64,000 bases of DNA. Source: Clavulina sp. PMI_390 (Eukaryota; Basidiomycota; Agaricomycetes; Cantharellales; Hydnaceae). Within the stretch, counting starts at the first letter, position 1; each line of letters begins with the position of its first letter. The translations under genes were made by a program, and so were the position numbers. Positions 1 to 13,325 of the stretch are shown here, piece by piece. The stretch covers positions 29,459-93,458 of the forward strand of contig WIDE01000114.1 of NCBI GenBank assembly GCA_015039315.1. Direction: 5' to 3'. The notes beneath the pieces are model-generated. The model worked only from the letters and a program-made list of their open reading frames with translations, was not told the origin of the DNA and did not search any database.

Positions 1-494
1 TACCTCGCACAATGACTCACACCCTTGCCCCGTCTGTTTGCGTGATTAGGATTCGCTCCTGGGATCGGGATGTTTAATGCAGGTGGGACAAATGACCCAC
101 AAGCGATGGTACAACATTGGTTCTACGGGTCATGGAAGCACGGGACGTAAGCTTTGGTGTGGTAATCGGACTATCTCGACTTTTTTGTGGTGTATCTGTG
201 ATTGCTCGGCCTTGTACCCTACTACCAGCTTGTTAACGCTTTATCTTTATCCCAAAATACCATATCCTAATACACTCTACCAATGATTTTCTGTACGATC
301 CTTCTCAAAAGCTCATTGGGATGCCGAGTTTGTTGGCTTAATGTGCTCAGTCACGTTGTTCAGAGGTGGTGACTCAGACCGCAAAACACCTACTATCGCC
401 TATCTTTATTTTTTTCATCTCTCTGACTCGATTTCTGTTCTTCTGTACCTTTTCATTTTATCTCTACTCCTTGCTCCTCCTGCACTGCCCTATC
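1..494. other. Intergenic / 5' flank of the first permease gene
   Basis: I see no convincing coding sequence here. The short open frames are not conserved-looking and carry no motif. The stretch just before position 495 is pyrimidine-rich, as is common ahead of fungal start codons, and probably holds the 5' leader of the permease gene. Confidence 0.5.
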
Positions 495-2895
495 ATGTCC
501 TCCGAGAAACGAACGACAGAGACGCCGATCAGCCCTCCATCGGAGACTCCACCATTGCGGCGATCGAGCTCGGGACTTTCAGAGGCCGATGCGCGAACAT
601 CGAAGAAATACGCCGCTTTTGGGAACATCCCCCTCAGTCATGCTCCCCAGGGCCAGAGCTCGCGCTGGGATGTGCTGACGGATAAACTGCTAGGGTGGAG
701 TGTCGAGAGTCGAGGGTGAGTTACTGCATATTCCTTTGCTCGTGTGTGCGTGATCGGCGATGTTGTGATTCTCCTCTCTCGACCATCACGCCGAGATTGG
801 GCTAAAATCGCGACATCGTGAAACTATTCTGACGCTTGCTGAGCCTCTCTTTGTTATTTTGATAGTATCCTGCCTGTTCCTCCAGAGCAGAGAACCGATC
901 CGCAATTCTGGAAGGTATTCTTCTTGTGGCTCTCCGCGAACCTCAACATCCTCTCGTACGTCAGCTTGACGCACCCCACTGCTCATAACTCCCCATCTTC
1001 CGATCCAACTAAGAAGGTATATATTCTGGCTATCGTAGTTTCAGTGCAGGGACTCTGGGTCCCATTGCTTTTGGGCTCAACCTCAAAGATTCATTCGGCG
1101 TTATTGTGGGGTTCAATGTCCTAGGATGTCTTCTCCCTGCCTACTTGTAAGCCTTCTTCTTCCCTCTACTCCCCGTTAGATTACCGACCTTCATGCTATC
1201 CCAGCGCTACGTTTGGCCCTAAGCTCGGCCTCCGTCAAATGTGTCAGGCTCGGTACTCGTTTGGGTTCTACTGGGTTACCATCCCCGCATTCCTCAATTC
1301 CACTACGATGTTTGGGTTCATGGTCCTCAATTGTATCCTGGGAGGCCAAACGCTGTCGAGTGCGTCCATCGCGATGGCGAGCGATGGTACGCCTGCTGGC
1401 GGAGGCATGAGCTGGGATGTGGGCATTGTCGTCGTCGGCATCGTGTCGCTCTTCGTGAGTTCTATTGGTCGGATTTTACTGTTAAGCCGACTGACATTAT
1501 GCGATGACCGGTTGCTAAAATATAGATCTCGTTCTGTGGTTTCCGAGTCCTGAATTTGTGAGAAGGATCATATTTCACCATAAAGCCAGACATCACGTCC
1601 TAACCCTCAATTGTATCTAGGTACGAAAGGGTCGCGTGGCTACCCATCCTGATAGTCTACTGCATCGCGCTTGGTGTGAGCGGGAAAGACCTTATCTCGA
1701 GTTCTCCAGCACTACCAGAGCACGGAAGTGCTCAGCAGATTCTCACATTCGGAGCATCTATCGCCGGCTTTGTGATCTCGTACTGTCCTTTATCGTCCGA
1801 TTTTACCTCGTACTTCCCGCCCCATGTTCCCGGGTGGAAAGTATTCCTCAGCACCTTTGCCGGGCTGTTTCTCCCTACGGTATGCCATGATTTCCCCCTC
1901 ACACGAGAGTAAACGGCGACGGCCAAGTGCTGAGCGCTTCCCGTTCCCAGGTCCTTGTCCAGCTGCTGGGAGCAGCCTTTGCGACTGCACTCCTGACGAA
2001 TCCCGCGTGGACGAATGCCTACAACTCGGCCGGGCTTGCAGGTCTATTCCATATCATTCTGCTCCCTGCCGGTCCAGGCTTTGCGCGCTTCCTGCTGGTC
2101 GTGCTGGCCTTCTCTGTAACCGCCAACGTAGCCCCGACCCTGTATTCGTTCAGCCTTTCGGCCCAGACGACGCTTCCGTTCGACTGGATCGTGCGGGTAC
2201 CGAGGTTTATCTTCTCGTTTGTGTGTACCGCCGCACTGGTGCCGATATCGATCGTGGCATCCACGCGGTTCTACAGTGCACTGAACAATTTCTTGGGGCT
2301 GATATCGTGAGTCAAAATTTTGAGGTCGTTTGGTTTTCCGCAGTAGCAGGGGGGGCAGCGAGCAGTAGCGATGTTTCTGTGCGGCTTAATGGGGACGTAA
2401 AAGCTGATATTCATATATATTGCTTTCGCTCTCTTAGGTATTGGTCCGCGTGTTTTGGCGCAGTTGTTACCGTGGAGCACCTGGTGTTCCGTAGAGGCTC
2501 CTTTGCGAATTATCGGGTAGAGGATTGGGATCGTGCAAGGCGGCTGCCGCCTGGATATGCGGCGATCCTTGGGGCGGTGACGGGTATTGGGATTATTGTG
2601 TTGTGCATGGATCAGGTGAGAGACCCTGTTTTGTGCTCGTGTGCTTCTTTTTTTGGAGAGAGGAGGAGGGGCTAGGCTGTTGCTGCTCCCGAGATATGCT
2701 GTTTCTTTCTTCTGCTGCCTTTGTGCGGCGTGTCGTTGAAGGGCTCAGGACTCATCGTGTCCTTTCTTTGTAGGTCTGGTTCGTTGGGCCGATCGCAAAG
2801 ACCACAGGAGACATTGGATTTGAGATTGGATTTGCAGTGTCAGCATGCACGTATGCTGTGCTCCGAGGTATTGAGCAGAGAATTGCTCATCGTTG
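495..2895 (+). CDS. NCS1 purine-cytosine permease (Fcy2-type)
   Basis: Proton-coupled importer of cytosine and purines in the plasma membrane, NCS1 family, Fcy2 branch. The N-terminus is a hydrophilic Ser/Pro-rich tail starting MSSEKRTTETP. After the first intron comes the family hallmark around QFWKVFFLWLSANLN, then GPIAFGLNL-like and FGFYWVTIPAFLN segments. About twelve hydrophobic helices follow; the block ISYCPLSSDFTSYFP matches the TM5-6 region that lines the substrate path. The last exon ends RGIEQRIAHR. I place introns near 716-868, 1457-1527, 1556-1620, 1880-1951, 2308-2437 and 2614-2774. The ATG at 495 is chosen because it follows a pyrimidine-rich leader and opens the usual cytosolic tail. 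A second NCS1 gene of a different branch lies at 53388. Substrate choice within purines/cytosine is inferred from the family. Confidence 0.88.
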
Positions 2896-3397
2896 AAGCG
2901 GCCCGGAAGCACTGGATGGGCTTTGTGTTTCTAGTTGCCCCCGTTGTAAAAGTCAGCCCTGGAGTGCCAACTCCGCATATATAAATAATAGAGAAATTGT
3001 TTTCCAGTTTTTTCTTTTTCGTTATTTTCACTCCGCGTGCTTGCCAACCACGGTCGGACTGAATTGACATAACTGCGAGAGGGGCGTGTAGTTTGTGCCA
3101 GTTTGGCCCCCTTTGCCACTGCCATAGCCTCCACACGCGCTCAGAGCCGTGCCTCTCCCTCGACGTCGGTGACGCCAACGACGACCCAGGGCTTTGCCCC
3201 CCTTCTGCGTCGCTACTGCTCTCGGCCGTTGCACTCGAGCGACCCTGGTGCTGTTTGTTGCGCACGTTGCGCTTCTTGCTCTCGTCGCTAGATCGGTGCT
3301 CCCGCCCAAGTGTCCCTGCTGCCGCTATCGCTAGCTCCTTAGCTGTCATCCCCCACTTCACCCCCAACGTCTCTGCTCATCGTCAGCATCGCCTTCC
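2896..3397. other. Intergenic, upstream of the MAPKKK gene
   Basis: Roughly 500 bp between two genes in the same direction. It holds the 3' end of the permease transcript and the promoter and leader of the kinase gene. The second half (about 3100-3390) is C/T-rich on the + strand, typical of fungal leaders. No gene or repeat recognised. Confidence 0.5.
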
Positions 3398-6300
3398 ATG
3401 GCGAATATAATGCAAGATCGCCCTCGAGGAGGGCGCCTCTTTTTTGTCGCCAACCCTGACGCTGAGGACGGAGGCTCGCCCACGACAGCGATCCCGCCAC
3501 CCCTGCCGCCTCCGCCCCCGCCTCTACCTTCAGCACCTCTTCCTGTCCCCTCCACATCTCATATAGTATCACCCATCCAGTCTCCGCCATTGACTACGCC
3601 CACCACAGCCCCCCTCTCTGTCTCCGTTCCCGTCCGTTCACATGCTGCCGTCCGGCTCCTCCCCCAAATCACAACTAACACGGCGTCCGTACCCAATGCA
3701 CCCCCTCAGCCGAACCATATCTCATCGTCCGGCTCTAGTTCGGATAGGTCAAGCCCTACGTTCAATACCTCGGCGAGCTCTCCAAGCCCGATAACTCCTG
3801 ACAGCCCCCATCCGGTCCTTCAGCGGAGGGGTCTTATCGTTCTTGCTACAAGCGACAATAGCACCTGGACTACAGTTAACCTAAGCAATGCCTCCACGGG
3901 CGAGTCCGTTCGGGAGCTCATTTATAGTGCTGTGAGTAGTTCGCTCGACCCACCCATGCAATCAGCATATACAACCTTGAGAGAGTCGTTTTTCCTGATT
4001 TTCTGCTTCCCCTTTCCCAAAATCAATCTAGCTCAAAGTTCCCGACGAGGACTACGATATCACATCGCTCTACCAGGGCAGTATCACCTCTGGTAGAATA
4101 GGCGATGCCTTGAGCGATGAGGCTCTGTTGCAGATATGTGAAAGGATGGGCGACTCGGAAGGCAACCTGCGGTTCGCACTGGGCAAGACGAGCTTTCCTC
4201 GCTCCTCGGCCGTCGCCCCGCCACACAGCGAACTTTCCGAGCCACCTTACCCGCGGATGCGATCTGGCGATATCCAGATTCGGGATTCCCCTGTCTTTGA
4301 TGGCCTCAACGGGTATGAAGCCTCAGATGAAAGCAACTACCGACGCGGCGGAGCTCAGGCTGGTAAGTACTCTTTTAAGCATCTCGTATGATGGGTGATC
4401 GCCCTCTCCATCCCCTCGACGTCTCGGTTCTTGACAGTCCATTAATGCCGCGGTGAACTGACTAACCCACACTCTGTCATTCTTGCCCACTATTCTTTGC
4501 AGGTTATTCCTCACGCCATGCTAGGCGAGATATGTCNNNNNNNNNNNNNNNNNNNNNNNNNNNNNNNNNNNNNNNNNNNNNNNNNNNNNNNNNNNNNNNN
4601 NNNNNNNNNNNNNNNNNNNNNNNNNNNNNNNNNNNNNNNNNNNNNNNNNNNNNNNNNNNNNNNNNNNNNNNNNNNNNNNNNNNNNNNNNNNNNNNNNNNN
4701 NNNNNNNNNNNNNNNNNNNNNNNNNNNNNNNNNNNNNNNNNNNNNNNNNNNNNNNNNNNNNNNNNNNNNNNNNNNNNNNNNNNNNNNNNNNNNNNNNNNN
4801 NNNNNNNNNNNNNNNNNNNNNNNNNNNNNNNNNNNNNNNNNNNNNNNNNNNNNNNNNNNNNNNNNNNNNNNNNNNNNNNNNNNNNNNNNNNNNNNNNNNN
4901 NNNNNNNNNNNNNNNNNNNNNNNNNNNNNNNNNNNNNNNNNNNNNNNNNNNNNNNNNNNNNNNNNNNNNNNNNNNNNNNNNNNNNNNNNNNCCTATCGCG
5001 GAGGTGCTTCGTCCTCGCTTGGGCATTATGGGAACCGCCCACCAGCAATGGCGGTTGCAGTGCCAGCCTCCAGGCCCCACCGCGCGCTCCCGCAAGAGCC
5101 CTCACCCTCACGCAGCTCCCATTCAAGGACTCCCTCAGAAACTGAATACCCTTTGTGGGCGGCGACCTCACCCGCGCCACCACCACCGGGCAGCTGGGCC
5201 GGAAGTCCCCCGTCTGGGACCATGAACACTGCTGAGCGATTCACTGCCGGCTTAGGAATCCGCAGACCGTCATCCTCCCAAGGGCCGCGCGCGCCTGCTG
5301 ACTGGGCAGCTTCTGGCTACCCCGGGCAGCCCCCTGTTGGTGGGAGTGGGATCGGCCCCGCTGGTGGCAGTGGTGGAGGAGGTGGGGGTAGCTCCCCTGC
5401 AATGACTGCTGCTTCTTCGTCCTCTTCCCTTGCTTCTCTCAATAGCAACCCTTTGCCAAATCTGGACACGTCGGTACAACCCCCACCACGCAACGAATCT
5501 CGCGAACCACTCCCGATGCTTAATCGAATGCAACAGCTCTCCCCGTCGAGGTTAAGGCCTCCAGGCAACTTTTTGCAAAGGTCCCGGCTGGGACCATCCC
5601 CTTCTTCTCAAGCTCCTCTACCCCCATCCAATAAGACTCCTTTCCAAATTCCCTTTTTGCACAAGGCACTCTCTCCGCTCTCACCACGTCATAAAGATGA
5701 TCCAAGCAAGTCGGTTGTATTAGGATCCGGGTCCAACCAGAATCCCTCACCCAGTCCGAATGTCGTGAACAGCCCCTCAAGTGCAAGCACAACGACTGCG
5801 ACGCCAGCGTCTCCTAACCCGCCTAATCCCCACCCTGCACGTCCCCAGCCAGGCGGGAGGCGGCCAAGTGTACCAGGGACGATGTATCCACCATACATCC
5901 AGCCTCTTATGGCTGCACCACGGGGACCAGCACCGATTCCACGGCCTGCAGGCTTCTCGCCGCGCTCACCACCGAACCCAACGCGCGAGAAAGGTTTGAC
6001 TGGTGCAAGGAGCTATGACAATCTTAGGAATCCATCGTCTTCCAGTGGGAGTGGTTCGAAAACGATCAGGCCTCTGCCGCATGGCCCCGCTTCTTCTTCA
6101 AGGACCATGCAATCGTCGAGTCTGGGTATGCCGACAAGTCAGCTGACGATCGGTCGCCAGCCGGCTTTGTCGAGCGTCGTGTCTCCTGGCTTGCCACCAT
6201 CCCGTTCTGGCCCAGGTAGCGCGATCGGACGGCGGCCGAATACAGCTGAGCCAGCTACTACAGGTCTACACCGTGCACCAGCGACTCATGGGGGTCGGCC

Positions 6301-9005
6301 GATGATCAACACGAGTAACCTGAGCACACCTGGTCGTATGGGGTCCACTGGTAGTTCAGTCGCTGGTGGAGGGAGTAGCAATAGCAGCAATAGCGGTAAT
6401 GGGGTGCCTGATTATTCGAGATCAGGAGACCCAGCCACGACTCCCCCGTTGTCATCGGCAGTTGCTTCTGCGGCTCCCCCGCCACGAGGCACCGAAGGTG
6501 TGCCCACGCATGTTGTGCGAAGCCACGATATGCAGCGTGCGAGATCGGGATCTGCTTCCAGCAGGATTGCTCCCTCTCCACTTGTGCAGTCGCAGCTGCC
6601 TCAGTCTCCGCCTCCCCCACTGTCCTTGCCACCCGCAAATCCCTCTTCCTATTCAGATCCTATTATTGGCCCTCCTGCTATTCCGCCGCGTTCGCCCAAA
6701 CGGCTGCAACGACCCCAGCTCGAGCAGCTGCTGGTACCAGAGACTTCGTTCTCATTGCCCAGTCGCGATTCGGATGGCGAGCCCATGTCCGCTGCGGCTC
6801 TTGCTAAGATGGGCGCGCTCCAAGAGGCTCAACGTCGACAGTCGTCCAATCCTTATGGATATTCCCCACACAGTGATGGTGGTATTCCAGATTGGGGGTT
6901 ACCTGCCATCTCGTCGGATGTGTCGGGCACCTTGATGGGCACGTTCATGCCTGGGGACCACCAATATCACCTCCCTCCTTCACCTCGCGCTATGAACCGC
7001 CCTAAGACCCCAACTCCTCCACAGTCACATGCCCCTCATCACATGTACACTCAATCTCTGCCAGATAACCACGCCCACTTCGACACTAACCCGACAACGT
7101 CCACGACCACGACAACAACGGCGGTACCGTCATCTCATGATGGCGAGACCACTCCGCGATCGCGCTTCGAGCCGTCGGGTAGTGCGACCAACCTGACTTT
7201 GAGCCTAACGTCCACTCGGTCGTCCGCGTACTCGTTTGATGACGACGATAATGGCTCAGACTCTGAGGACAGCGAATTCTGGCAGCAGCCAAAGAAGCCC
7301 AAGGAAGACGCGAAGTGGATGGTGCGGCCCAGGACCGACGCGCTGTATGACCGACTCGACAACTTCTTCCCTGAGGGAATACTCGACGAGCCTGTCCCTG
7401 ATTTGATCCCTTCGCCGACAGGCAATGAGCTTTCTGCCGTCTTCCCGCCTATCAGCCCCACAACGGCTACTGTTCATCCCCGCAATGACCGCAGTGCGGA
7501 TGAACAGGAACAGCCGGCCACTGGGCTTAGTCGATCGAAGCAGAACCGCAAGTCTATCCGAGTGGTAGCTGACGAGCACCGTCGGAACTTGAAGAACCTG
7601 TTCTCCGGGAGTGGTAAGACGGCGGGAGGCAAAGCAGCTCTTGGACGGAGGATGACGAAACTCTGGGGCAATCGTGTCGAGGAGATGCCCCCCGTCCCCA
7701 AGCTCCCGCACTCTCATCATCATCATCAGCAAGATACTGTCAGGCCCCTCGAATCGCCATCACCGGCAAGCACAACCAGCACGACGCTCTCGGCGGGATC
7801 TTCCTCTTCGTCGGCGACAGTCACAGAAGGGAACCACAAAGGCGCGATTACTTTCAAGTGGGTCCGTGGGCGCCTCATTGGAAAAGGCTCGTATGGACGA
7901 GTGTACTATGGCCTCAATGCGACCACTGGTGAGGTCATGGCCGTGAAGCAGGTCGAGTTGCCGCGTACCGCTAGCGATCAAATCGACAAGCGCCAGCAGA
8001 ACGTGATTAGTGCCCTTCGAGGCGAAAGTGACACGCTCAGCAAACTCGACCATCCGAACGTTGTCCAGTATCTTGGAATCGAGCAGACTGATGATTTCTT
8101 GAGCATGTGAGTGTTATCATTTCCTGATGGCTATAGATTCTAGTTGCTGACGGTACTCCAACTGTTTAGTTTCCTGGAATACGTGTCTGGTGGATCGATC
8201 GGATTCTGTACGGCAAAGTATGGGCGGTTCCAAGAGGATATCGTAAAGTCTTTCACAAAACAGATATCGGAGGGGCTCGCATATCTGCATGAATCGGGTA
8301 TTCTCCATCGAGTGAGCTTCCTGCCCTGAATAACCACTGGCCCCCACGCTGATCTTATTTATGTGCTCAGGATCTGAAAGGCGATAATATCCTTATCGAC
8401 CCCAACGGAATCTGCAAAATCACGGACTTTGGTATCTCTCGCCAAGCCGACGATATTTATGCCGCGGCAACGCACACTGCAATGCAGGGCTCAATCTGCT
8501 GGATGGCTCCGGAAGTCATCCAAAACCCCAAGAGAGCCGAATATAGCGCCAAGATCGATGTGTGGAGTCTGGGTTGTGTTGTACTTGAGATGTGGACTGG
8601 GAAACGCCCTTGGGACGGAGAGTGGCCTGTCACTGTCATCTACAAGGTAAATCATTGCTTCATGATGGAGTCAATGTGCCAATCTCTGACGCTGCTTCTG
8701 CCTTCAGCTTGGGACGAACAGGGAACCCCCACCTGTCCCAGAAAACATTCGCCTGAATGAATTGGCGGATGACTTCCGCCGTAGATGCTTCGCTATGTAC
8801 GTTTTTCCTTGTCATATTGGTCGTTCTACTCTCTTACATTATCTTCTTTGGCTTCAGTGATCCCGATGAGCGCCCCACAGCAGCAGAACTCACCACCAAC
8901 CCGTACCTCGTTCTCCCCAGCAAATGGGTCTTCCCTGGATTCCCTGAGCCTGTTGGGACAGACCAGTCCGCCGGCTGGACCGCTAGCATGATTCAGCAGC
9001 CATAG
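3398..9005 (+). CDS. BCK1: MAP kinase kinase kinase, BCK1-type (cell wall integrity)
   Basis: Serine/threonine kinase at the top of the Pkc1-Mpk1 cell-wall-integrity cascade, expected to phosphorylate an MKK1/2-type MAPKK. An N-terminal folded region (about 3820-4200, RRGLIVLATSDNSTW... then DEDYDITSLYQGSITSG) is followed by well over 1000 residues of Pro/Ser-rich disordered linker. The kinase domain is C-terminal: glycine loop IGKGSYGRVYYG, Lys in MAVKQVEL, HRD as ILHRDLKGDN, DFG as ITDFGIS, and WMAPEV. It ends with PDERPTAAELTTNPYL and a short tail. Introns interrupt the kinase part near 8109-8169, 8310-8370, 8647-8708 and 8797-8858. A 455-base gap of N (4537-4991) lies in the linker, so exon structure and length there are unknown although the frame reopens straight after it. 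Bck1 rather than Ste11 is inferred from the huge linker and the absence of a visible SAM or RA domain. Confidence 0.85.
4537..4991. other. Assembly gap (455 N)
   Basis: Run of undetermined bases inside the MAPKKK gene, just after an exon start at about 4503. The coding frame is open on both sides, but the true missing length is unknown. Confidence 0.99.
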
Positions 9006-9705
9006 TCTTTTCGTTGTATGACTCTCATGCTCATTGTCGACTGGCTCGCCCTTGCCATCCTTTTTCTATGCTTATGCTCCTTATGTTTCCCTCTCAACCT
9101 CCACTGCTTGACCATACTCTCTATGAAGCGCACCAACCCCACGTATACCTCTTCATCCATGCACGCCCATCACCATCCTGCCCCATCTGTTCCATCATTT
9201 ACACTATCTTACCTTTCTTTGTATCAATCACGCATTCCACCCCATCCATTACCATGACTGTCACCCTTGTTCAATCGTTCGTTTCCCCCGGTCCTGATAT
9301 TTCCTGGTGCCTATGCATGCTAAAGGGCCTCCTGCTGTTCGCTATATTTGATATTTGGGTTTGTCAGTCCCATTCCATGTTGTTGTCTTCTTGTCACACA
9401 CATCGTTTCGGATTTGTTGGAATACAAAGTCGTTTTCTCCAGAGTCACATTGTGTTTCTGGCCTGATATTTTTGATTGGGAGGGCGCATTCACTCGCTGT
9501 GGTTAGCATGAGACTCATTGTGTTCTCCATTGAATCTTTCATTTTGATCAAACAAATCGGGATAAAGCAACGTTGGATATCAGTTATGATAGGAGCTCCG
9601 CAAAACTAGGTAGGTGTGAACATTAGGATACAGAGTCATGTCTATCAAGGAACGAGCTATAACAATGATCAAGTCACGATCGCAGTCTACAGACAGGCCC
9701 ACTGT
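9006..9705. other. Convergent intergenic region
   Basis: Space between the 3' ends of the kinase (+) and succinyl-CoA ligase (-) genes. T-rich on the + strand through 9010-9480, consistent with a 3' UTR. The open frames are low-complexity and unlike protein. No gene supported. Confidence 0.5.
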
Positions 9706-11327
9706 TTAGACGAGTCCGGCCTTCTTCATTTCCTATAGACGAGAAAAAGAACACAGGAAACCAGCCATATCAGCAAATGAATTCGTGTGCAGGAAGAAAG
9801 AAGACGTTAGGGGTGTTGTGAAGGTGAAACGCACCTGGAGCAGCAGCTGGCCAATCTTTGCGGGGCTGTCGCTAACGATGGCACCGGCGCGCTCAAGCGC
9901 GGCAACCTTGTCGCTCGCAGCACCCTTACCACCAGAGATAATGGCACCGGCGTGACCCATGCGACGTCCGGGGGGAGCAGTGACACCGGCGATGAAGCCA
10001 ACGACGGGCTTGGGGTTCGCGCGGGTCTTGTTGTACTTCTCGAGGTATTCGGCAGCTTCCTCCTCCATGGAACCACCGATCTCACCAATGAGGACGATAC
10101 CTGGGGAAAGAAAGGCAGTACATTAGCATAATTTTAGTAGACAGTTCGACGGGACTATTTGTACCTTCGGTCTTGGGGTCATCAAGGAGGACCTTGAGGA
10201 CATCGACGTGCTGGGTACCGGGGAAAGGATCACCACCGATACCAACACAAAGGGTCTGGCCCAAGCCGACAAGAGTGGTCTGGTTCACAGCCTCGTATGT
10301 GAGGGTACCGGAACGGGAGACGATGCCTATAGCCACGACCATTGAATTATGAGCCAATGTTCACAAGCCTTCTCGTGCGGAGGCTTAAGGAGAGTATGAC
10401 TGACCAACTTTGCCGGGCATGTGGATGTGCCCAGGCATGATGCCCATCTTGCATCCCTCAGGGTTGATGATACCAGGGCAGTTGGGGCCGACCAAACGGG
10501 ACTTGGACTGGCTCTTCAACGCATTGATGACCTAAAATACCACATTGTTAGTATTTTGGCCTAATGGTGGGTTATCTCATTATGTCTAGTACTCACGCGA
10601 ACTTCATCATGCTGAGGAATACCCTCAGTGATGCAAACAATGAGGCCAATCTCGTTCTCAATAGCTTCGATGATAGCATCGGCAGCTGTGGGAGGAGGCA
10701 CGTAGAGGACGGTAGCGTCAGGGGCAGTTTCTCGGACAGCCTGGGTTCAGGAGCATGAGGACGAGGATATGGGTGGAGTGTGTTGCAGCGTAGTGGATAT
10801 ACGGTCAAAGGGAGTGCAAGGTTAGCGAAAAAGTATAGATAAAGTTTATGCCAGGGTCTCACTGACCTCCTTTACGCTTCCGAAGACTGGAAGACCAAGG
10901 TGGGTTTGACCGGCTTTCTTAGGGGACACGCCGCCGACCATATTGGTACCGTATTCAAGAGCAGCACTGACGTGGAAAGTCGCCTATAGAACCGAAAGCA
11001 GCACACATTTAGATGTGAAGTAGTCATTGGTTGTGGAAGTCGATTCGTCCATGAGAAGTGGCAGTGATAGGCAAAAAGTTCGTCCATAGGTGCACGACAC
11101 GACACGGGCAAAAGTTAGGAAGTCGAATCAGCTCATCGAATCATCTGGGCAAAAATGAGAGATGCCAATATACGCACCGTCTTTCCAGTGAAGCCCTGGC
11201 AGAGGACCTTGGTGTTCTTGTTTATGAGGAGGTTGGATACGGTGTCATCATAGCTTCGTCGTGACGCTGACGAGCCGAATGCCCTTCGACTGGCTGTATA
11301 AGATACAGGAGCGTATTTTGCCTGCAT
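9706..11327 (-). CDS. LSC1: Succinyl-CoA ligase (ADP/GDP-forming) alpha subunit, mitochondrial
   Basis: Alpha subunit of the TCA-cycle enzyme that converts succinyl-CoA to succinate with substrate-level phosphorylation in the mitochondrial matrix. Recognised from the CoA-binding N-terminal fold ([31 protein letters not shown]), the ligase block [20 protein letters not shown], and [18 protein letters not shown]. The phospho-histidine loop is [17 protein letters not shown], the His after RRMG being the phosphorylated residue. The end is ...MKKAGLV. Seven exons with short introns. The N-terminus from the ATG at 11325-11327 is Arg/Ser-rich ([20 protein letters not shown]) and fits a mitochondrial presequence. 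An upstream ATG (11406-11408) could add about nine residues only through an atypical donor, so the start is uncertain. Length is normal for the family. Confidence 0.93.
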
Positions 11328-13325
11328 TAGTTGTGTTGACGTACAGATAGAGAAGGGGTGCTACGTGCCGGTGTTGCGAACGTTGACAAGAACACCTTGA
11401 CGGAACATGCTGAACGTCAAGCTCAACACGCAGGAATGTCAGGAGTAGTAGTGGCCCAGGTATCCCAAGCTAGCGCCCGTGGAATCAGACGAATTTGGAA
11501 GCAAAAAGCACGATGAGAGGAAGTTGGACTCGAGGGTGAGCGTGCGTCGGCGAATTCAATTCTAAGAGCTGACCTAACGGAGCAAATCTGTCACGTGAGA
11601 AGCTCAACACAAGTTGAAGTCTACCACGCGGAACTTATGAAGTTTCGCTCATTCGTGGACACCGAAGGAAAGAACGTGAATTATTGACAACCTGCCACTT
11701 TGGTTATAGTGCTTTTTAATTCGTTCGTCATCTACATCGCTACCTCATGGATACATGTTGCACTATGTTCACGACAACCTGACCCCATTAGTTCTTGTGC
11801 CACTTTTGCTCAAATAGCCCGTGCACCGAGACTTATCCCCCAACAAGGTCGCTAGATCTTCACCATTACGTGCTCCTGTTGCCTCTTGCTCAAGTGCTTG
11901 TAAGGAGCCTTCATATCACGTTACGGCTAGAAAGTTGCCGCAACACATCATCTATGGTTAATCGACCATCTAGGCCGGTAATATCTCTCGCCCAACCGCC
12001 AATCCCTCAATGATCCTAGATTTCTAAAACTGCTGCCCCCTTCTTGCCGTCATGTATTCACTGCCTAGAATCTTCGTCATCAAAATGGTGATAAATTACT
12101 GTCCCTCTAAGCTCATGGTTCAATGCTCTAGCAATTCTTTCATGAAGACTGTTTCATGCTACGTAGCGCTGTAATCTTCGTTAATGGACTACTGAATTCC
12201 TCTTGGGACTGCCAACTGGAGCATCGTAGTACAACGTGGTGAGCCAGGCGGCAGAGGCGTAAAGTTATGAATCAAGTCAGATAGTAACAATGATCAGAGA
12301 AAATGAGGAGGCTCCGAAGCAGGAAACCGCCAAGTAGGGAGGAACCCCCATTGACGCCGAGTGTATACCCCACGAGCTGTGTGAGTGCTCGTGGATAGTA
12401 CACACAATATAGTTGGGGTTCAGAGTTCAAGGAAGGATACTTTCCCTTTGGAGCCACTGAAGCTCAACACCGCGCGATTAATGCAGCTCGCCATGTAAAG
12501 GAACCCGATGAGAAGTTTGTGATGCCACTTTGTGGACCAATTCTGAGCGCTTCAACTCTGACTCCGTACGTCATGTAGGAGGATTCGGCAATGTGGTCAA
12601 AGCAACTTCGAACTCACAGGATGGTGAATGTCTAGTTGGAACTACGGGTACGATATGATAGAAAAATTTAGGTCACTACGCGCAGAACGAGAGAAGCCCG
12701 ACACCGAGAACACAACGCGTAGCACCTCAAGGCTTAGCAGAGTGGGATTTCCGGTACACAAGCTCCAGATTCTGCAACTCTGAATATCTACCAGTACAAG
12801 CGCCAGTTGAACGTAGAAACAGCCAAGGAACTAAACGCAATCTCTCGGTGCCATTCATTAGGGTAAACCAATTCGACGAGGTGGTCGGTATTGATGGTTG
12901 GTGTCACGGATGAATAGTCGGACTTCCTCAGTAACCAGGATCCTTTGAGAGTAGTTGCTAGTCTATGATGGAGTATCGCAGTGGACTCAGATGAGCTATT
13001 CTTAATTCATGGAGGGGACCTATCACCATGATACTGGCGGGGGATTGGCTGGTGTTAACGTGCCCAGCACGGTGGGCTGCAATTCACGATGTTCAACAGT
13101 GGCTCGAGGTAGCTGCTGGGGGCTCGCCGACAAGTATGGGTAGCTTGGGCCGGTAATTGCCAATGTGACACTCCATTTCTCCTATCAAGTGTTGTTGGAC
13201 CACAAGGAAGTGAATTCCTCCATCTCGTGTAGCTGAACTGAACTGCAGAAACGATTATTGTGTTTGGCCACATTGTTGACATCGAGGCCTTGGCCACAAC
13301 ATCGTCCCCCGATTCGCCCTGAAAA
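11328..13325. other. 2 kb intergenic region without a recognisable gene
   Basis: Divergent space between LSC1 (-) and RPF2 (+). All six frames are broken every few dozen codons, and I see no domain, tRNA box pair, terminal repeats or transposase remnant. It must hold both promoters. Its length is large compared with most spacers here, so an unrecognised non-coding transcript or degraded element is possible but unsupported. Confidence 0.45.

Noticed and set aside
4497..5225. Several open frames crossing the N gap
   Set aside because: They are artefacts of undetermined bases that cannot contain stops; only the kinase frame is supported on both sides.
11328..11408. Upstream ATG (11406-11408) as start of LSC1
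   Set aside because: The obvious GT donor after it gives the wrong phase and the only in-phase donor (GTTCGC) is weak; the branch-like CTAAT is only a few bases from the AG. Kept as an alternative only.
11409..13325. Transposon or tRNA in the 2-kb spacer
   Set aside because: I searched by eye for A/B boxes, terminal repeats and transposase motifs and found none; no claim is justified.
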